From: Oligoflexia bacterium
GTDB lineage: Bacteria; Bdellovibrionota; UBA1018
Direction: 5' to 3'
Length of the DNA stretch: 53,333 nucleotides
Assembly: GCA_903881565.1 (NCBI GenBank)
Contig: CAIRTR010000115.1
Coordinates: 1-53,333 of the forward strand
Made by a program: the position numbers and the translations under genes. A model generated the notes under the pieces. That model was not told where the DNA came from and searched no databases. It saw only the letters and a list, made by a program, of their open reading frames with translations. Every line of letters begins with the position of its first letter. Within the stretch, counting starts at the first letter, position 1. Below, in pieces: positions 25,379-33,418 of this stretch.

Positions 25379-27054
25379 AATCTAAATATCCTCGGCAATG
25401 TGATTTTGAACAGTGTTCCCTTACCCGGCTCAGAGTCCACTTCGACTTTTCCACCCATATCCACAATCTTCTGCTTCACCGCTCCCAGGCCCACGCCCCG
25501 CCCCGAAACATCTGAGACTTCTTCACGCGTGGAGAGCCCATCAATGAATACCAATTCATAGACTTCTTTGACTTTGAGTTTTTCGAGTACTTCGCTTGCA
25601 ATGAGACTCTTTTTGGCAACCGCGGCACGAAGGCCTTCCGCATTGATTCCGCCGCCATCGTCGGCGATTGTGGCCAATACATTTTCGTCACCGCTTCGCT
25701 CAATACTCAGTTTAATTAATCCCGCAGGATCTTTTCCGGCAGCCGTTCTCTTTTCGACGGTCTCAAGCCCATGGTCTACAGAGTTACGCAGGAGATGCAA
25801 AAGCCCAGCCTCCATACACTCCACCACTGCCTGGTCGATCTCAAGTCCCTCGTCACTCCGAAACTCAAGTCGCGCGGGTTTTCCCAACTGGTCACTGGTT
25901 TGACTTACCACGCGCTCTGAAAAGATCTTAAGACGAGAGGCGGGGACCACGCGCAAAGAGATGAAAAAATCCATGACCTCCATGGCGTCGTTATTCAAGC
26001 CCTCAACGATTTTCAAAAGATCATTAGGGAACGCTTCATCAAAAAACTCGCCCTTAAGCTGATTTGCAAAAGCGCTCAGCTTCACTTTGTGCATCATTAT
26101 TTTTTTGAACTTCGCCTGCATTTCATTAAGTTTTTCATTCGACAATCGCGTACTGCTGGTAGACCGACTCACGACTCCCGAGGGCAAACCGCCGCCTTCA
26201 GAATGCTTTGCTTCACCTTTTGCGGTCTCCGCGGCAGGCGTAGGACCTGAACTCACCACCGGAGCAGGGGCGGCCCCAGCCATATTCCAACCCGCTGCCA
26301 CGTTGGCCTTCACAAGCGCGATATCATCAAATAGTTTCTGAGGCGGAAGCTCTAAGAGCACCTTGGCTTTGATCTTTTCGCACTGCTCTTCGACGTAGGA
26401 AAATATGGCAAACAAAAGCTCTTTGGTTTGTGGGAGCGAAAATAAATTTCCGTTTCGAATGGCTGTCAACAATCCCTCAGCATGATGCATGAAGGCGCCG
26501 AGCGCCGGAAACTGAAGAGAATTCGCGCCCCCCTTCACGGTATGAAACGCGCGATAAATCTCCTTAACTCCCGATTCATCGAGTTGATCCACAAACCGAT
26601 GGCACTCGGCAATCAAATCCAAGCCCTCTTCAGCATAGTCCTGATCAATTGGAAAAAGTGCCGAATATTCAAGTCCAAGCTCTTCTCGTTTTTTTAGTGC
26701 GGCCTGCAAAAGCTCAGCGGTCGCAGGTTTTCCGAGATATTCAAAGGCGCCCGCTTTTAACCCATTGGCTTTGTCTTCATCACTCGTTTCTGCGGTCAAC
26801 ATCACAACGGGGATGACATGAAACTTAGGATGCCTCTTGATCCAAGACAAAACATCCCACCCGTTCATCCCTGGCATATTCACGTCCGAAAAAATGATCC
26901 AAGGCAACTCTGAACAAGCCTCAAGCGCAGCAGTGATCTCAGCCCCTGACGTGAACCCCTTAAACTCGCAATCGGGGATGAGCTGTTTAAACACGCTCCC
27001 TGCCATTCGCGTGGCCGTAGAAGAATCGTCGACGTGAAAAATGAGCTTTCCCAT
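25375..27054 (-). CDS. Receiver-Hpt-CheA-like hybrid histidine kinase
   Basis: A 559-residue cytoplasmic protein. An N-terminal receiver domain (about 1-120; FHVDDSST, FSDVNMPGMNG, MLTAETSDED, LGKPA) is followed by an Hpt domain (about 125-235) with the phospho-His in FHTVKGGANSL. After a Pro/Ala linker comes a helical dimer-like region and a CheA-type ATPase (LRVVP, LLHLLRNSVDHGLE, IADDGGG, GRGVGLGAVK, GKGTLFKITLP). It stops right after the ATPase, so there is no CheW-like P5 domain and no transmembrane sensor. The signal must come from a soluble partner. It is cotranslated with regulator B. Confidence 0.88.
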   Translation of the reverse strand: MGKLIFHVDDSSTATRMAGSVFKQLIPDCEFKGFTSGAEITAALEACSELPWIIFSDVNMPGMNGWDVLSWIKRHPKFHVIPVVMLTAETSDEDKANGLKAGAFEYLGKPATAELLQAALKKREELGLEYSALFPIDQDYAEEGLDLIAECHRFVDQLDESGVKEIYRAFHTVKGGANSLQFPALGAFMHHAEGLLTAIRNGNLFSLPQTKELLFAIFSYVEEQCEKIKAKVLLELPPQKLFDDIALVKANVAAGWNMAGAAPAPVVSSGPTPAAETAKGEAKHSEGGGLPSGVVSRSTSSTRLSNEKLNEMQAKFKKIMMHKVKLSAFANQLKGEFFDEAFPNDLLKIVEGLNNDAMEVMDFFISLRVVPASRLKIFSERVVSQTSDQLGKPARLEFRSDEGLEIDQAVVECMEAGLLHLLRNSVDHGLETVEKRTAAGKDPAGLIKLSIERSGDENVLATIADDGGGINAEGLRAAVAKKSLIASEVLEKLKVKEVYELVFIDGLSTREEVSDVSGRGVGLGAVKQKIVDMGGKVEVDSEPGKGTLFKITLPRIFRL

Positions 27055-27165
27055 ACCAAGGATTTATCGGCAAACGGAGAACCAGACTTTATCGAATTAA
27101 CTATTTATTTAAGCCACTGATTTTGATGATGAAAATAGCTCAATTATCCCCAAATCGGTACCGCG

Positions 27166-28704
27166 TCAGGCGGCCAGCGGGATTCGAACCAACTCCCCCT
27201 GCTTAACCCATTGAGCGATGTAGCTCCTCGAGGTCCGGGTGCCCAGATTCAGCCAAGCCATCACTTGGCCTGAAGTAAACTCCCGATCTCCCGCTCGGGT
27301 GGCAAGCGTCTTCAAAAGAGCCTGAAACCTCAACACAGAAGGAGGAGATCCCTTGGGCGTCGCAAAGCGCGAGGGGTTTGGAATTCGAATTCGAAGAGGC
27401 CCCGTGGCACGAAGGGCGACGAGTCGTCCCTTGACCTGAATTTTCAGCGGTAATTTTCTCGCCGCAATCCATTTGCGAAGACGAAAAAGGGCCTGCTTGA
27501 TCTTCGTTTCCGACGAAGCGGATTCGAAGTAACCTCCCTGAAAGACATCTTCAAAAATCTCGACATAAGTAAGGCGCTGATAAAAATCCGAAGTCAGCGA
27601 CAGCAAAACGCGATGAAAAAGGGTGCCGGGCTCTTCAAAATTAACAAGATCAAGGACGGCGACTTTACTCTTTTTCCGGCTGGCCATACCCCGAAAATCG
27701 CTATGCGGATTCTCCCAAAAAATCTCGGTGGATTTAACAGTAATCCGATCTTCGATCACCCGCCTCAGTCCCGGGATCGGACTCCCGTACCAGAGCCTCT
27801 CAAACGTGGCACTATCTCGGGCAAAATGCGCCCACAAATATTCGCAAAGCCTTGGCCGTTCCGTGAGTTCGCCATCGGCATAATATTGATCGCGAAGGGT
27901 TTCGAATTGTTTACGAACTCGCTCGCGCTCTTTTTTTTGAGAACTCTTAAGCTCCTTCAAATTCACCAGCAAATTGCAGAGTCGAAAATCTTTTTCAAAG
28001 ATCGAGAAAGAGGCACTCTTCTGCCAAACCCTCATCTGCTCAAGCGAGGCTCTCGCCTCCCCCAGATTGTCTTCATAAATAAAACTCAAAATCCTCCAAA
28101 AAAGTGCATTCAATCCGCGCGCCGATTCATGCGAAGGAGAAGTGCGCTCCAATACATAATCAAAATCAGCTCGCGCCTTTCGCGGTGAATGTCCTTGAAG
28201 AAGGGTATTGGCTCCACCGATAATCCGCGCCATAGACTCCTGAGTCGGACTCAGCGGGTGAGCGGATCGCTCAAGAGCTCGGTGGACAGCTAATTGGGCT
28301 CGCTCCAACTCCCAGCGATTGCCATAGAGCGCCCCTAAAAATAATGAAGCCTCGGCTCCCAAACGAGGATCCGTAATCCCCTGGAGATACTGAAGCGCGA
28401 CCTTCGTCGCCTTAAAACCAAAAAGACTCAGCGCAAACAGCAGCTGACTTTGTTGAGTGCGCGGCACAAAGGGTTCAACTTCTGCGCCTCGCTGAAAAGT
28501 GGGCGCCAGTATCGCAATCACCTCTCGATAATGCGTGAGCGACCAGGCTTGATATAAAAATCGCACCCGCAACTCCACGGGCACCCGAGTGGGCCGAGCC
28601 AAAAAAGGTTGAAGCAAATCCCGCGCGGCATTCAATTCGCCGCCAGATATTCTCAAATTGATTTCGTGGATAACAGCCCCAGAAAAGGGCTCAAGCTTCT
28701 TCAC
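27166..28704 (-). CDS. TPR-like protein with C-terminal winged-helix domain, putative regulator
   Basis: A 512-residue protein I do not recognise as a named family. The first roughly 300 residues are helical repeats of TPR character (for example LLFALSLFGFKATKVALQYL and EASLFLGALYGNRWELERAQ). Residues around 370-460 (LFHRVLLSLTSDFYQRLTYVE and KIKQALFRLRKWI, then VKGRLVALRA) look like an OmpR/SARP-type winged helix, and the end (FTSGQVMAWLNLGTRTSRSY) like another HTH. I use GTG 28704, which has AGAGGA 10 nt upstream; an ATG at 28749 would overlap regulator C by 38 nt. Transcriptional control is an inference. Confidence 0.6.
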   Translation of the reverse strand: MKKLEPFSGAVIHEINLRISGGELNAARDLLQPFLARPTRVPVELRVRFLYQAWSLTHYREVIAILAPTFQRGAEVEPFVPRTQQSQLLFALSLFGFKATKVALQYLQGITDPRLGAEASLFLGALYGNRWELERAQLAVHRALERSAHPLSPTQESMARIIGGANTLLQGHSPRKARADFDYVLERTSPSHESARGLNALFWRILSFIYEDNLGEARASLEQMRVWQKSASFSIFEKDFRLCNLLVNLKELKSSQKKERERVRKQFETLRDQYYADGELTERPRLCEYLWAHFARDSATFERLWYGSPIPGLRRVIEDRITVKSTEIFWENPHSDFRGMASRKKSKVAVLDLVNFEEPGTLFHRVLLSLTSDFYQRLTYVEIFEDVFQGGYFESASSETKIKQALFRLRKWIAARKLPLKIQVKGRLVALRATGPLRIRIPNPSRFATPKGSPPSVLRFQALLKTLATRAGDREFTSGQVMAWLNLGTRTSRSYIAQWVKQGELVRIPLAA

Positions 28705-28711
28705 CGAAGCC

Positions 28712-29128
28712 TTATCCTCTTGCCTGATTGTGCTTATTCCAGACCGCAATAAGCTTTTCCTTGATTGTCGCAGGAGTAAAAGGCTTCAAAATATACTGAC
28801 TCACTCCAGCCTGCGCCGCTTCGAGAATTTGATTCGGAAGCGCTTCAGCCGTGATCATCAAGAACGGGAGATTCATGAATTCCGGCACCGCTCTCACCAT
28901 TCTCAAGAATTCGATTCCCGGCGTGTCTGGCATATTCCAATCAGAAATCACCAAATCCACGGGCAACAAACTATCGAACTGTTCGCGTAGGTTTCGAAAT
29001 CCTTCTTTTCCATTTACCGCTTCAATAATGGGACCCCGATACCCCATCGAGCGCAGATGGGTCTTGATCAAGCTTCTCATGCTCTTTTGGTCATCGACGA
29101 TGAGAATGCGAATCTGAGGATTAAACAT
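28712..29128 (-). CDS. CheY-like single-domain response regulator (C)
   Basis: A 138-residue receiver-only protein with ILIVDDQKSMRS, phospho-acceptor Asp in VISDWNMPDTPG, MITAEALP and LKPFTPA. It is the first gene of the minus-strand phosphorelay run and lies 7 nt before the probable GTG start of the TPR-winged-helix protein. That coupling suggests it modulates the regulator. It is the third such receiver in 5.5 kb. Confidence 0.92.
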   Translation of the reverse strand: MFNPQIRILIVDDQKSMRSLIKTHLRSMGYRGPIIEAVNGKEGFRNLREQFDSLLPVDLVISDWNMPDTPGIEFLRMVRAVPEFMNLPFLMITAEALPNQILEAAQAGVSQYILKPFTPATIKEKLIAVWNKHNQARG

Positions 29129-29189
29129 ACTCCAATAACTATAGACCTAAAACACGGTTGCGGAAATGAAGTTTTCGCCAAAAAGCGCT

Positions 29190-30131
29190 CTAGCGGCCCT
29201 TTTTGTTTTCCACCGGCTTCAAGCGGTCGTATTTTTTGAGCGTGTGGCACGCGGCAGTACAACCTCCGCCATTGGTATTTGGCTCATATTTCATCGGAAT
29301 CTCGAATTCACGGTATACCGTCTTTGTCCGAATCAGTTTTGGCCCCTTGCTTGCGTGAAGCTCATGACAAACGCGACAACTGCGGCCGCCCCACTTCTTG
29401 GCTTGCCTGATATGAAAAAAATGCATATTCCGTTTCCCATTTCGAAACCCCGTCTCTTCGCTGACCGTCTCCTTTGTAATCAGAGCGGCATCATGACAGC
29501 TAAAACAAAGCGCGAACTCTTTTTCATCAAAGGGGAGATAATTCTTATCAGTGAACTTCTCTTTCAAAAGCGTTCGATTAGCGCCTCCGTGCGGCTGATG
29601 ACAGCCAAGACAATCCGTTACAGGAGGATGTTGATTTTCATTCTCTTTTAACAAGGTCTCCATGGCATCATGGCAGCCAAAACAAAGCTTCGGAACTTCG
29701 ACTTTAAGCAGTTTTCCTTGGGCAGAGTGATGGGGATCGTGACAAGCCGTACACCCCGAATCCACCACAGCAGAATGGGGACTGACTGCCTTCTTGATTG
29801 TCTCGGCAATTCCGTCATGACACATCAAGCAGGTTTCATTTGCCTGAGGGAAACTCAGGGGCTTGAATACAGCGTGCCCGGTTGGCAACTTACTTTTCTT
29901 GGACTTTTCTGGGGACTTATCTGCGGATTTTTCGGGCTTTGCACCCTCATCCGCCACATGGCAGGTTTCGCATTCCCCCCCTTTTACGGGAGGATGCACG
30001 ACCTTACCCACGGCAATGGAGCCGTGACACTTTGAAGTGGTACACGAGGGCTTCTCGCCTGCAGCAAAGGCCAACGAAGACGCCCCCACACCCAGCCCCA
30101 TACTCAGAATGACGCTAATGACTTTAAGCAT
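29190..30131 (-). CDS. Nonaheme periplasmic cytochrome c with atypical heme motifs
   Basis: A 313-residue exported cytochrome (signal peptide MLKVISVILSMGLGVGAS...AFA). It has seven CXXCH motifs (CETCH, CLMCH, CTACH, CFGCH, CLGCH, CFSCH, CRVCH), plus CTTSKCH (CX4CH) near residue 30 and CTAACH (CX3CH) near residue 297. Doubled-CXXCH repeats with HPP/HxPH spacings place it with cytochrome c3-like/doubled-CXXCH proteins. A Lys/Ser/Glu-rich linker (PEKSADKSPEKSKKSK) separates two heme groups. It is divergent from the 17-heme cytochrome and shares its 162-bp spacer. Longer N-terminal extensions are open but lack a signal sequence. Confidence 0.85.
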   Translation of the reverse strand: MLKVISVILSMGLGVGASSLAFAAGEKPSCTTSKCHGSIAVGKVVHPPVKGGECETCHVADEGAKPEKSADKSPEKSKKSKLPTGHAVFKPLSFPQANETCLMCHDGIAETIKKAVSPHSAVVDSGCTACHDPHHSAQGKLLKVEVPKLCFGCHDAMETLLKENENQHPPVTDCLGCHQPHGGANRTLLKEKFTDKNYLPFDEKEFALCFSCHDAALITKETVSEETGFRNGKRNMHFFHIRQAKKWGGRSCRVCHELHASKGPKLIRTKTVYREFEIPMKYEPNTNGGGCTAACHTLKKYDRLKPVENKKGR

Positions 30132-30239
30132 GACGCCAGAACTACGCCAGCCCAAGGATAGGGTAAAGAAAATAAATTGCAATTTACTGACACTCGGTGG
30201 ATAAGAATTCCCAAAACTCAATTCGTTTTGTTTATCACC

Positions 30240-30271
30240 CATTGCTTGTGTACTCATTGCTTGTGTATACG
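30240..30271 (+). promoter_or_regulatory. Tandem 15-bp direct repeat and promoter before the 17-heme cytochrome
   Basis: CATTGCTTGTGTACT (30240-30254) and CATTGCTTGTGTATA (30255-30269) are head-to-tail copies differing at two positions. TTGCTT (30242-30247), an 18-nt spacer and TATACG (30266-30271) could be the promoter. Repeats in phase within a promoter suggest an activator or repressor binding site for the divergent cytochrome pair. Confidence 0.5.
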
Positions 30272-30293
30272 ACTCGCTTTTTTGGAGGCGCCA

Positions 30294-32051
30294 ATGCATT
30301 TTCTCAAAATTTCTCTCCTCGTTATCACCACCCTTTCATTTTCGCTTTTTTCCCCTTCAGGCTTCGCATCTGAATCCAAAGGAGCACCTCACGCGGTAAG
30401 CGATGCGGTCAAAAATGAAAACTGCTTCAAATGCCACTTCGAATCCGAGAATGAAAAAGTCCACAATCCAGCGGCAATGACCAGTGAGGATGTTCACTCA
30501 GAAGCCGGGATCACCTGTTCCAACTGCCACGGTGGCAATCCTGCCGCGACTCAAGGCAGAGACGCTCACAAAGATACCTTTATCGCAAAACCAACCCCCG
30601 ATTCCGTTTCAAAGCTCTGCGGAAAATGCCATGAAAAACCACTGGCGAGCTGGCTGACCGGTCCCCATGGTCGAGTCTCCAAGCAACCCCGACAACCCAA
30701 TTGCGTGACCTGCCATGGAGCCCACGGAGTGGCCCGTGCCTCCGTTGAACTCATTGGAGATCCCCTTTGCTCAAGCTGCCATCCGATTGCGCAAGCACGC
30801 CGAATTTATAAAGCACTTTACGATGCTGAAATTTCGCTCAACGAGACTCACTCGCTCCTCTCTACCGCCAGCGACGCCACCAAAGAAAAACTCGGAAATT
30901 TTGATTCACTGATCAAGAGCACTCGGTCCAACCTTCGTGGACTTGCCCACGGCCTGGATCTTTTCGCCATCACAAGGCAGGCCTCAGAAGCCATCAAAGT
31001 TTCCGAAGAAACCAAAGCAAAGGCGCTCCCGAGATTAGGGGGCCTTAAGTGGGGAACATTCTTTCGCTGGGCGGGCATCATCGTCGGTGCTCTCTTCGCG
31101 CTTCTCGGAGTCATGTGGTCCGTGCGCTTTTTATGGCATAGACGCCATCACGTCCCGATGCCTAAGGGGCGGGATCTTAAAATCCTTCTCATCGCTGGCA
31201 GCATTCTCGGTTTGACGGGGATCGTGATCGCCTGGCGCGGCTTTCATTATATTGAGCATGATCCGAAATTCTGCACGTCCTGCCACACCATGGGTGCCGC
31301 TTTCGCATTGTGGGAAAAAAGTGCACACAAAAACGTAGAATGCCATGCCTGCCACAAAGCTGACATTGCCTCCAACCTTCATCAACTCTGGTTTTATACC
31401 ACTCGCAGACCCGATGAAGTTTCCAAGCACGCGTTTGTCGACAAGGGCACTTGCTTAAGTTGCCACACCAAAGAAGGCAACAAATCCAAATGGAATCAAA
31501 TCATGGAGACGGCAGGACACAAGTTCCATGTGAGCCAACGAAACATTGAGTGCATTCAATGCCACGCCGTGAGCGTCCACAAATTCCTCCCCCAAAAGGA
31601 TCTCTGCGTGGGATGCCACAAAAAGACCACTCTATCGGCCGCAGGGAAAATGGCTGAAATGCACTGCCTGCAGTGCCACAATTTTACAGTGGCTGATGCG
31701 AAAAAGACACTGCGACCTGACCGCTCCGCTTGCCTCGAATGTCATGAGAGCATGCAGATTAAAAAAGAAGTCTTCCCGAAAAACGCTCCGATGCAATGGG
31801 CTTGCGGAGAATGTCACAAACCTCACAAGAAGCTCATCATTGGCAAGAGCGACTGTAAAGGATGCCACACAGACATCAAGAAAGGCATTCACAGCATCAG
31901 CTCGCATACCGAGTGCCTCGATTGCCACAAGCCGCATGGCTGGAAAGTCACAGATCGCAAAACGTGCGAAGCCTGCCACAGCGATCGCGAAAAACACAAC
32001 CCCGGAATCGTCTGCGCCGAGTGCCACAACGCGAAGACGAAAGGGTTTTAG
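30294..32051 (+). CDS. 17-heme membrane cytochrome with NapC/NirT-like core (ImcH-like)
   Basis: The 585-residue product has a signal peptide (MHFLKISLLVITTLSFSLFS), five N-terminal CXXCH hemes (CFKCH to CSSCH), a helical spacer, two membrane segments (about 250-280 and 292-312), then YIEHDPKFCTSCHTMG...WEKSAHKNVECHACHKAD, which is the NapC/NirT quinol-dehydrogenase signature, followed by ten more CXXCH motifs to CAECH near the end. I count 17 in total. NapC-family proteins move electrons between the quinone pool and periplasmic cytochromes; ImcH of Geobacter is a member. The extra heme domains make this one unusually large. ATG 30294 follows GGAGG. Confidence 0.85.
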   Translation: MHFLKISLLVITTLSFSLFSPSGFASESKGAPHAVSDAVKNENCFKCHFESENEKVHNPAAMTSEDVHSEAGITCSNCHGGNPAATQGRDAHKDTFIAKPTPDSVSKLCGKCHEKPLASWLTGPHGRVSKQPRQPNCVTCHGAHGVARASVELIGDPLCSSCHPIAQARRIYKALYDAEISLNETHSLLSTASDATKEKLGNFDSLIKSTRSNLRGLAHGLDLFAITRQASEAIKVSEETKAKALPRLGGLKWGTFFRWAGIIVGALFALLGVMWSVRFLWHRRHHVPMPKGRDLKILLIAGSILGLTGIVIAWRGFHYIEHDPKFCTSCHTMGAAFALWEKSAHKNVECHACHKADIASNLHQLWFYTTRRPDEVSKHAFVDKGTCLSCHTKEGNKSKWNQIMETAGHKFHVSQRNIECIQCHAVSVHKFLPQKDLCVGCHKKTTLSAAGKMAEMHCLQCHNFTVADAKKTLRPDRSACLECHESMQIKKEVFPKNAPMQWACGECHKPHKKLIIGKSDCKGCHTDIKKGIHSISSHTECLDCHKPHGWKVTDRKTCEACHSDREKHNPGIVCAECHNAKTKGF

Positions 32052-32100
32052 CCAAGTCTTTTAGAAATTTGGGATTCTAAAATAAGAAGGTTTGAAGATA

Positions 32101-32151
32101 TTAAACCATTCCAATTATTGCCTTGCAAAGCAATAATCGGAATGGTTTAAT
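32101..32151 (+). promoter_or_regulatory. Long inverted repeat and leaderless promoter before ATPase copy 5
   Basis: Arms 32101-32121 and 32130-32150 match at 20 of 21 positions (outer word TTAAACCATTCC) around an 8-nt loop. A promoter fits inside: TTGCAA (32123-32128), 17-nt spacer, TTTAAT (32146-32151), then only 11 nt to ATG 32163, with no Shine-Dalgarno sequence. The whole right arm is therefore the spacer and -10 region. Confidence 0.65.
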
Positions 32152-32162
32152 TCTAAGTAACC

Positions 32163-33356
32163 ATGCCCCATTCTCGTAAACGCCACGTTTTGCCGCTGTT
32201 TCTGAGCCGTCTAAAACTGTCTCGTGTTATAGCCGTCCAAGGGTGTCGGCAGTCCGGGAAGAGTTATTTTTCAAAAAAGATCCTAACTCAAGAGTTACCG
32301 GGGGCATTATACCGCACTTTTGACAATGCGGATGAATATCACCTCGCCCAAGACGCTCCGGATTCGTATTTAGCCCAATATACTCAATCGAAACCTCTCA
32401 TTATTGATGAGGCCCAAAAATCAGCCTCAATATTTGATGCGGTAAAGTTTCGAGTCGATGAGAATCCAAGACCAGGTCAGTATGTCCTCCTAGGATCAAC
32501 AGAGTTCAGTAAATTATTAAGAATCCGCGAAACCCTCACGGGAAGAATGAGCCGCATTCGGCTTTTTTCTATGAATTTGGCGGAAGCAAATGAAAAGCCA
32601 CTCCTCCATACTCCGAAGGATGACCTCATTCACCTCTTCAAAGAAAAACCCAGATTTTCGAGAGAGATCCTCATACGGCATCTCGAACGTGGCGGTTTCC
32701 CCGGAATCTTTCACATTCGCGAGAAAGGCGCTTTTGAAGATCTGCTAAGAGATTGGATTGACCTAACTGTTTTTCGCGATCTGCACCAGTTCCCAAACAT
32801 CAAAATTGATTCTTCTTTGGCGTTTGAGGTCCTTCAGCGCCTTGCCACACTTGAGGAACCCACTGCCGCCGAAGTTGCTAAGGCAACAAGACGAGACACC
32901 CGGGTCATTCAAAGAATCCTCAACCTCCTAGAAGTCCTCTTCGTGGTACATAAAATAGCACCGCTATCTTTAGGGACAGGAAAACCCCGCTATTTTCTCT
33001 GCGATGTTTCGCTCGTTTCGTATTTTCATGGAACTTTTGAGAGAAAATTGACTACCTGGTTAATTCACGAACAACTCTCTCAACGATCCTATTTAGATGA
33101 TCGAGACCACCAGCTTTTTTATTACCGAACGACAAAAGGGAGCATCATTGATCTTGTCATTGTGAATGCGCGAACACAGAAGATCAAAACCGCCATAAAG
33201 ACTCTCGGCAAAGAGCGCTTGGATCGAAGAGAGCTCGAAGTCTTAAAGGCCTTTAGCAAAAAGCTGAAGGGTGAAAATCCTAAGCTTATCCTTTTCGGCT
33301 CCACCCGATATCGCGAAAAAGAGTTTGAAATTTTTCCTTGGGAGTCGTTGGGATAG
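32163..33356 (+). CDS. AAA ATPase with DUF4143-type domain (copy 5)
   Basis: A 397-residue intact ATPase of the same subfamily as pseudogene copy 2 (shared RxRHxLPLF start). Walker A is GCRQSGKSYFSK, Walker B is KPLIIDEAQKS, and sensor-1 is VLLGSTEFSK, followed by LRIRETLTGR. The winged-helix segment is ATRRDTRVIQRILNLLEVL. The C-terminal nuclease-like motif is degenerate: SIIDLVIVN...AIKTL has no E-x-K, unlike copies 1 and 4. It sits between cytochrome genes with no functional link to them, consistent with a recent insertion. Function unknown. Confidence 0.85.
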   Translation: MPHSRKRHVLPLFLSRLKLSRVIAVQGCRQSGKSYFSKKILTQELPGALYRTFDNADEYHLAQDAPDSYLAQYTQSKPLIIDEAQKSASIFDAVKFRVDENPRPGQYVLLGSTEFSKLLRIRETLTGRMSRIRLFSMNLAEANEKPLLHTPKDDLIHLFKEKPRFSREILIRHLERGGFPGIFHIREKGAFEDLLRDWIDLTVFRDLHQFPNIKIDSSLAFEVLQRLATLEEPTAAEVAKATRRDTRVIQRILNLLEVLFVVHKIAPLSLGTGKPRYFLCDVSLVSYFHGTFERKLTTWLIHEQLSQRSYLDDRDHQLFYYRTTKGSIIDLVIVNARTQKIKTAIKTLGKERLDRRELEVLKAFSKKLKGENPKLILFGSTRYREKEFEIFPWESLG

Positions 33357-33361
33357 AAAAA

Positions 33362-33388
33362 AGCCCCGGATGAAAAACATCCGGGGCT
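33362..33388. terminator. Bidirectional terminator between ATPase copy 5 and the diheme cytochrome
   Basis: AGCCCCGGATG, loop AAAAA, CATCCGGGGCT is a perfect 11-bp stem. On the plus strand it is followed by CTTAAATTTT; on the minus strand by TTTTTTC. It lies between convergent genes and fits a rho-independent terminator for both. Confidence 0.85.
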
Positions 33389-33418
33389 CTTAAATTTTCG
33401 ACTAGCGAAAGAAGCTAA

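Noticed and set aside
27613-28188. 191-residue plus-strand ORF
   Set aside because: Antisense to the TPR-winged-helix gene, which has better coding character and operon context.
30240-30269. CRISPR-like repeat
   Set aside because: Only two adjacent copies without spacers and no cas genes in the window.
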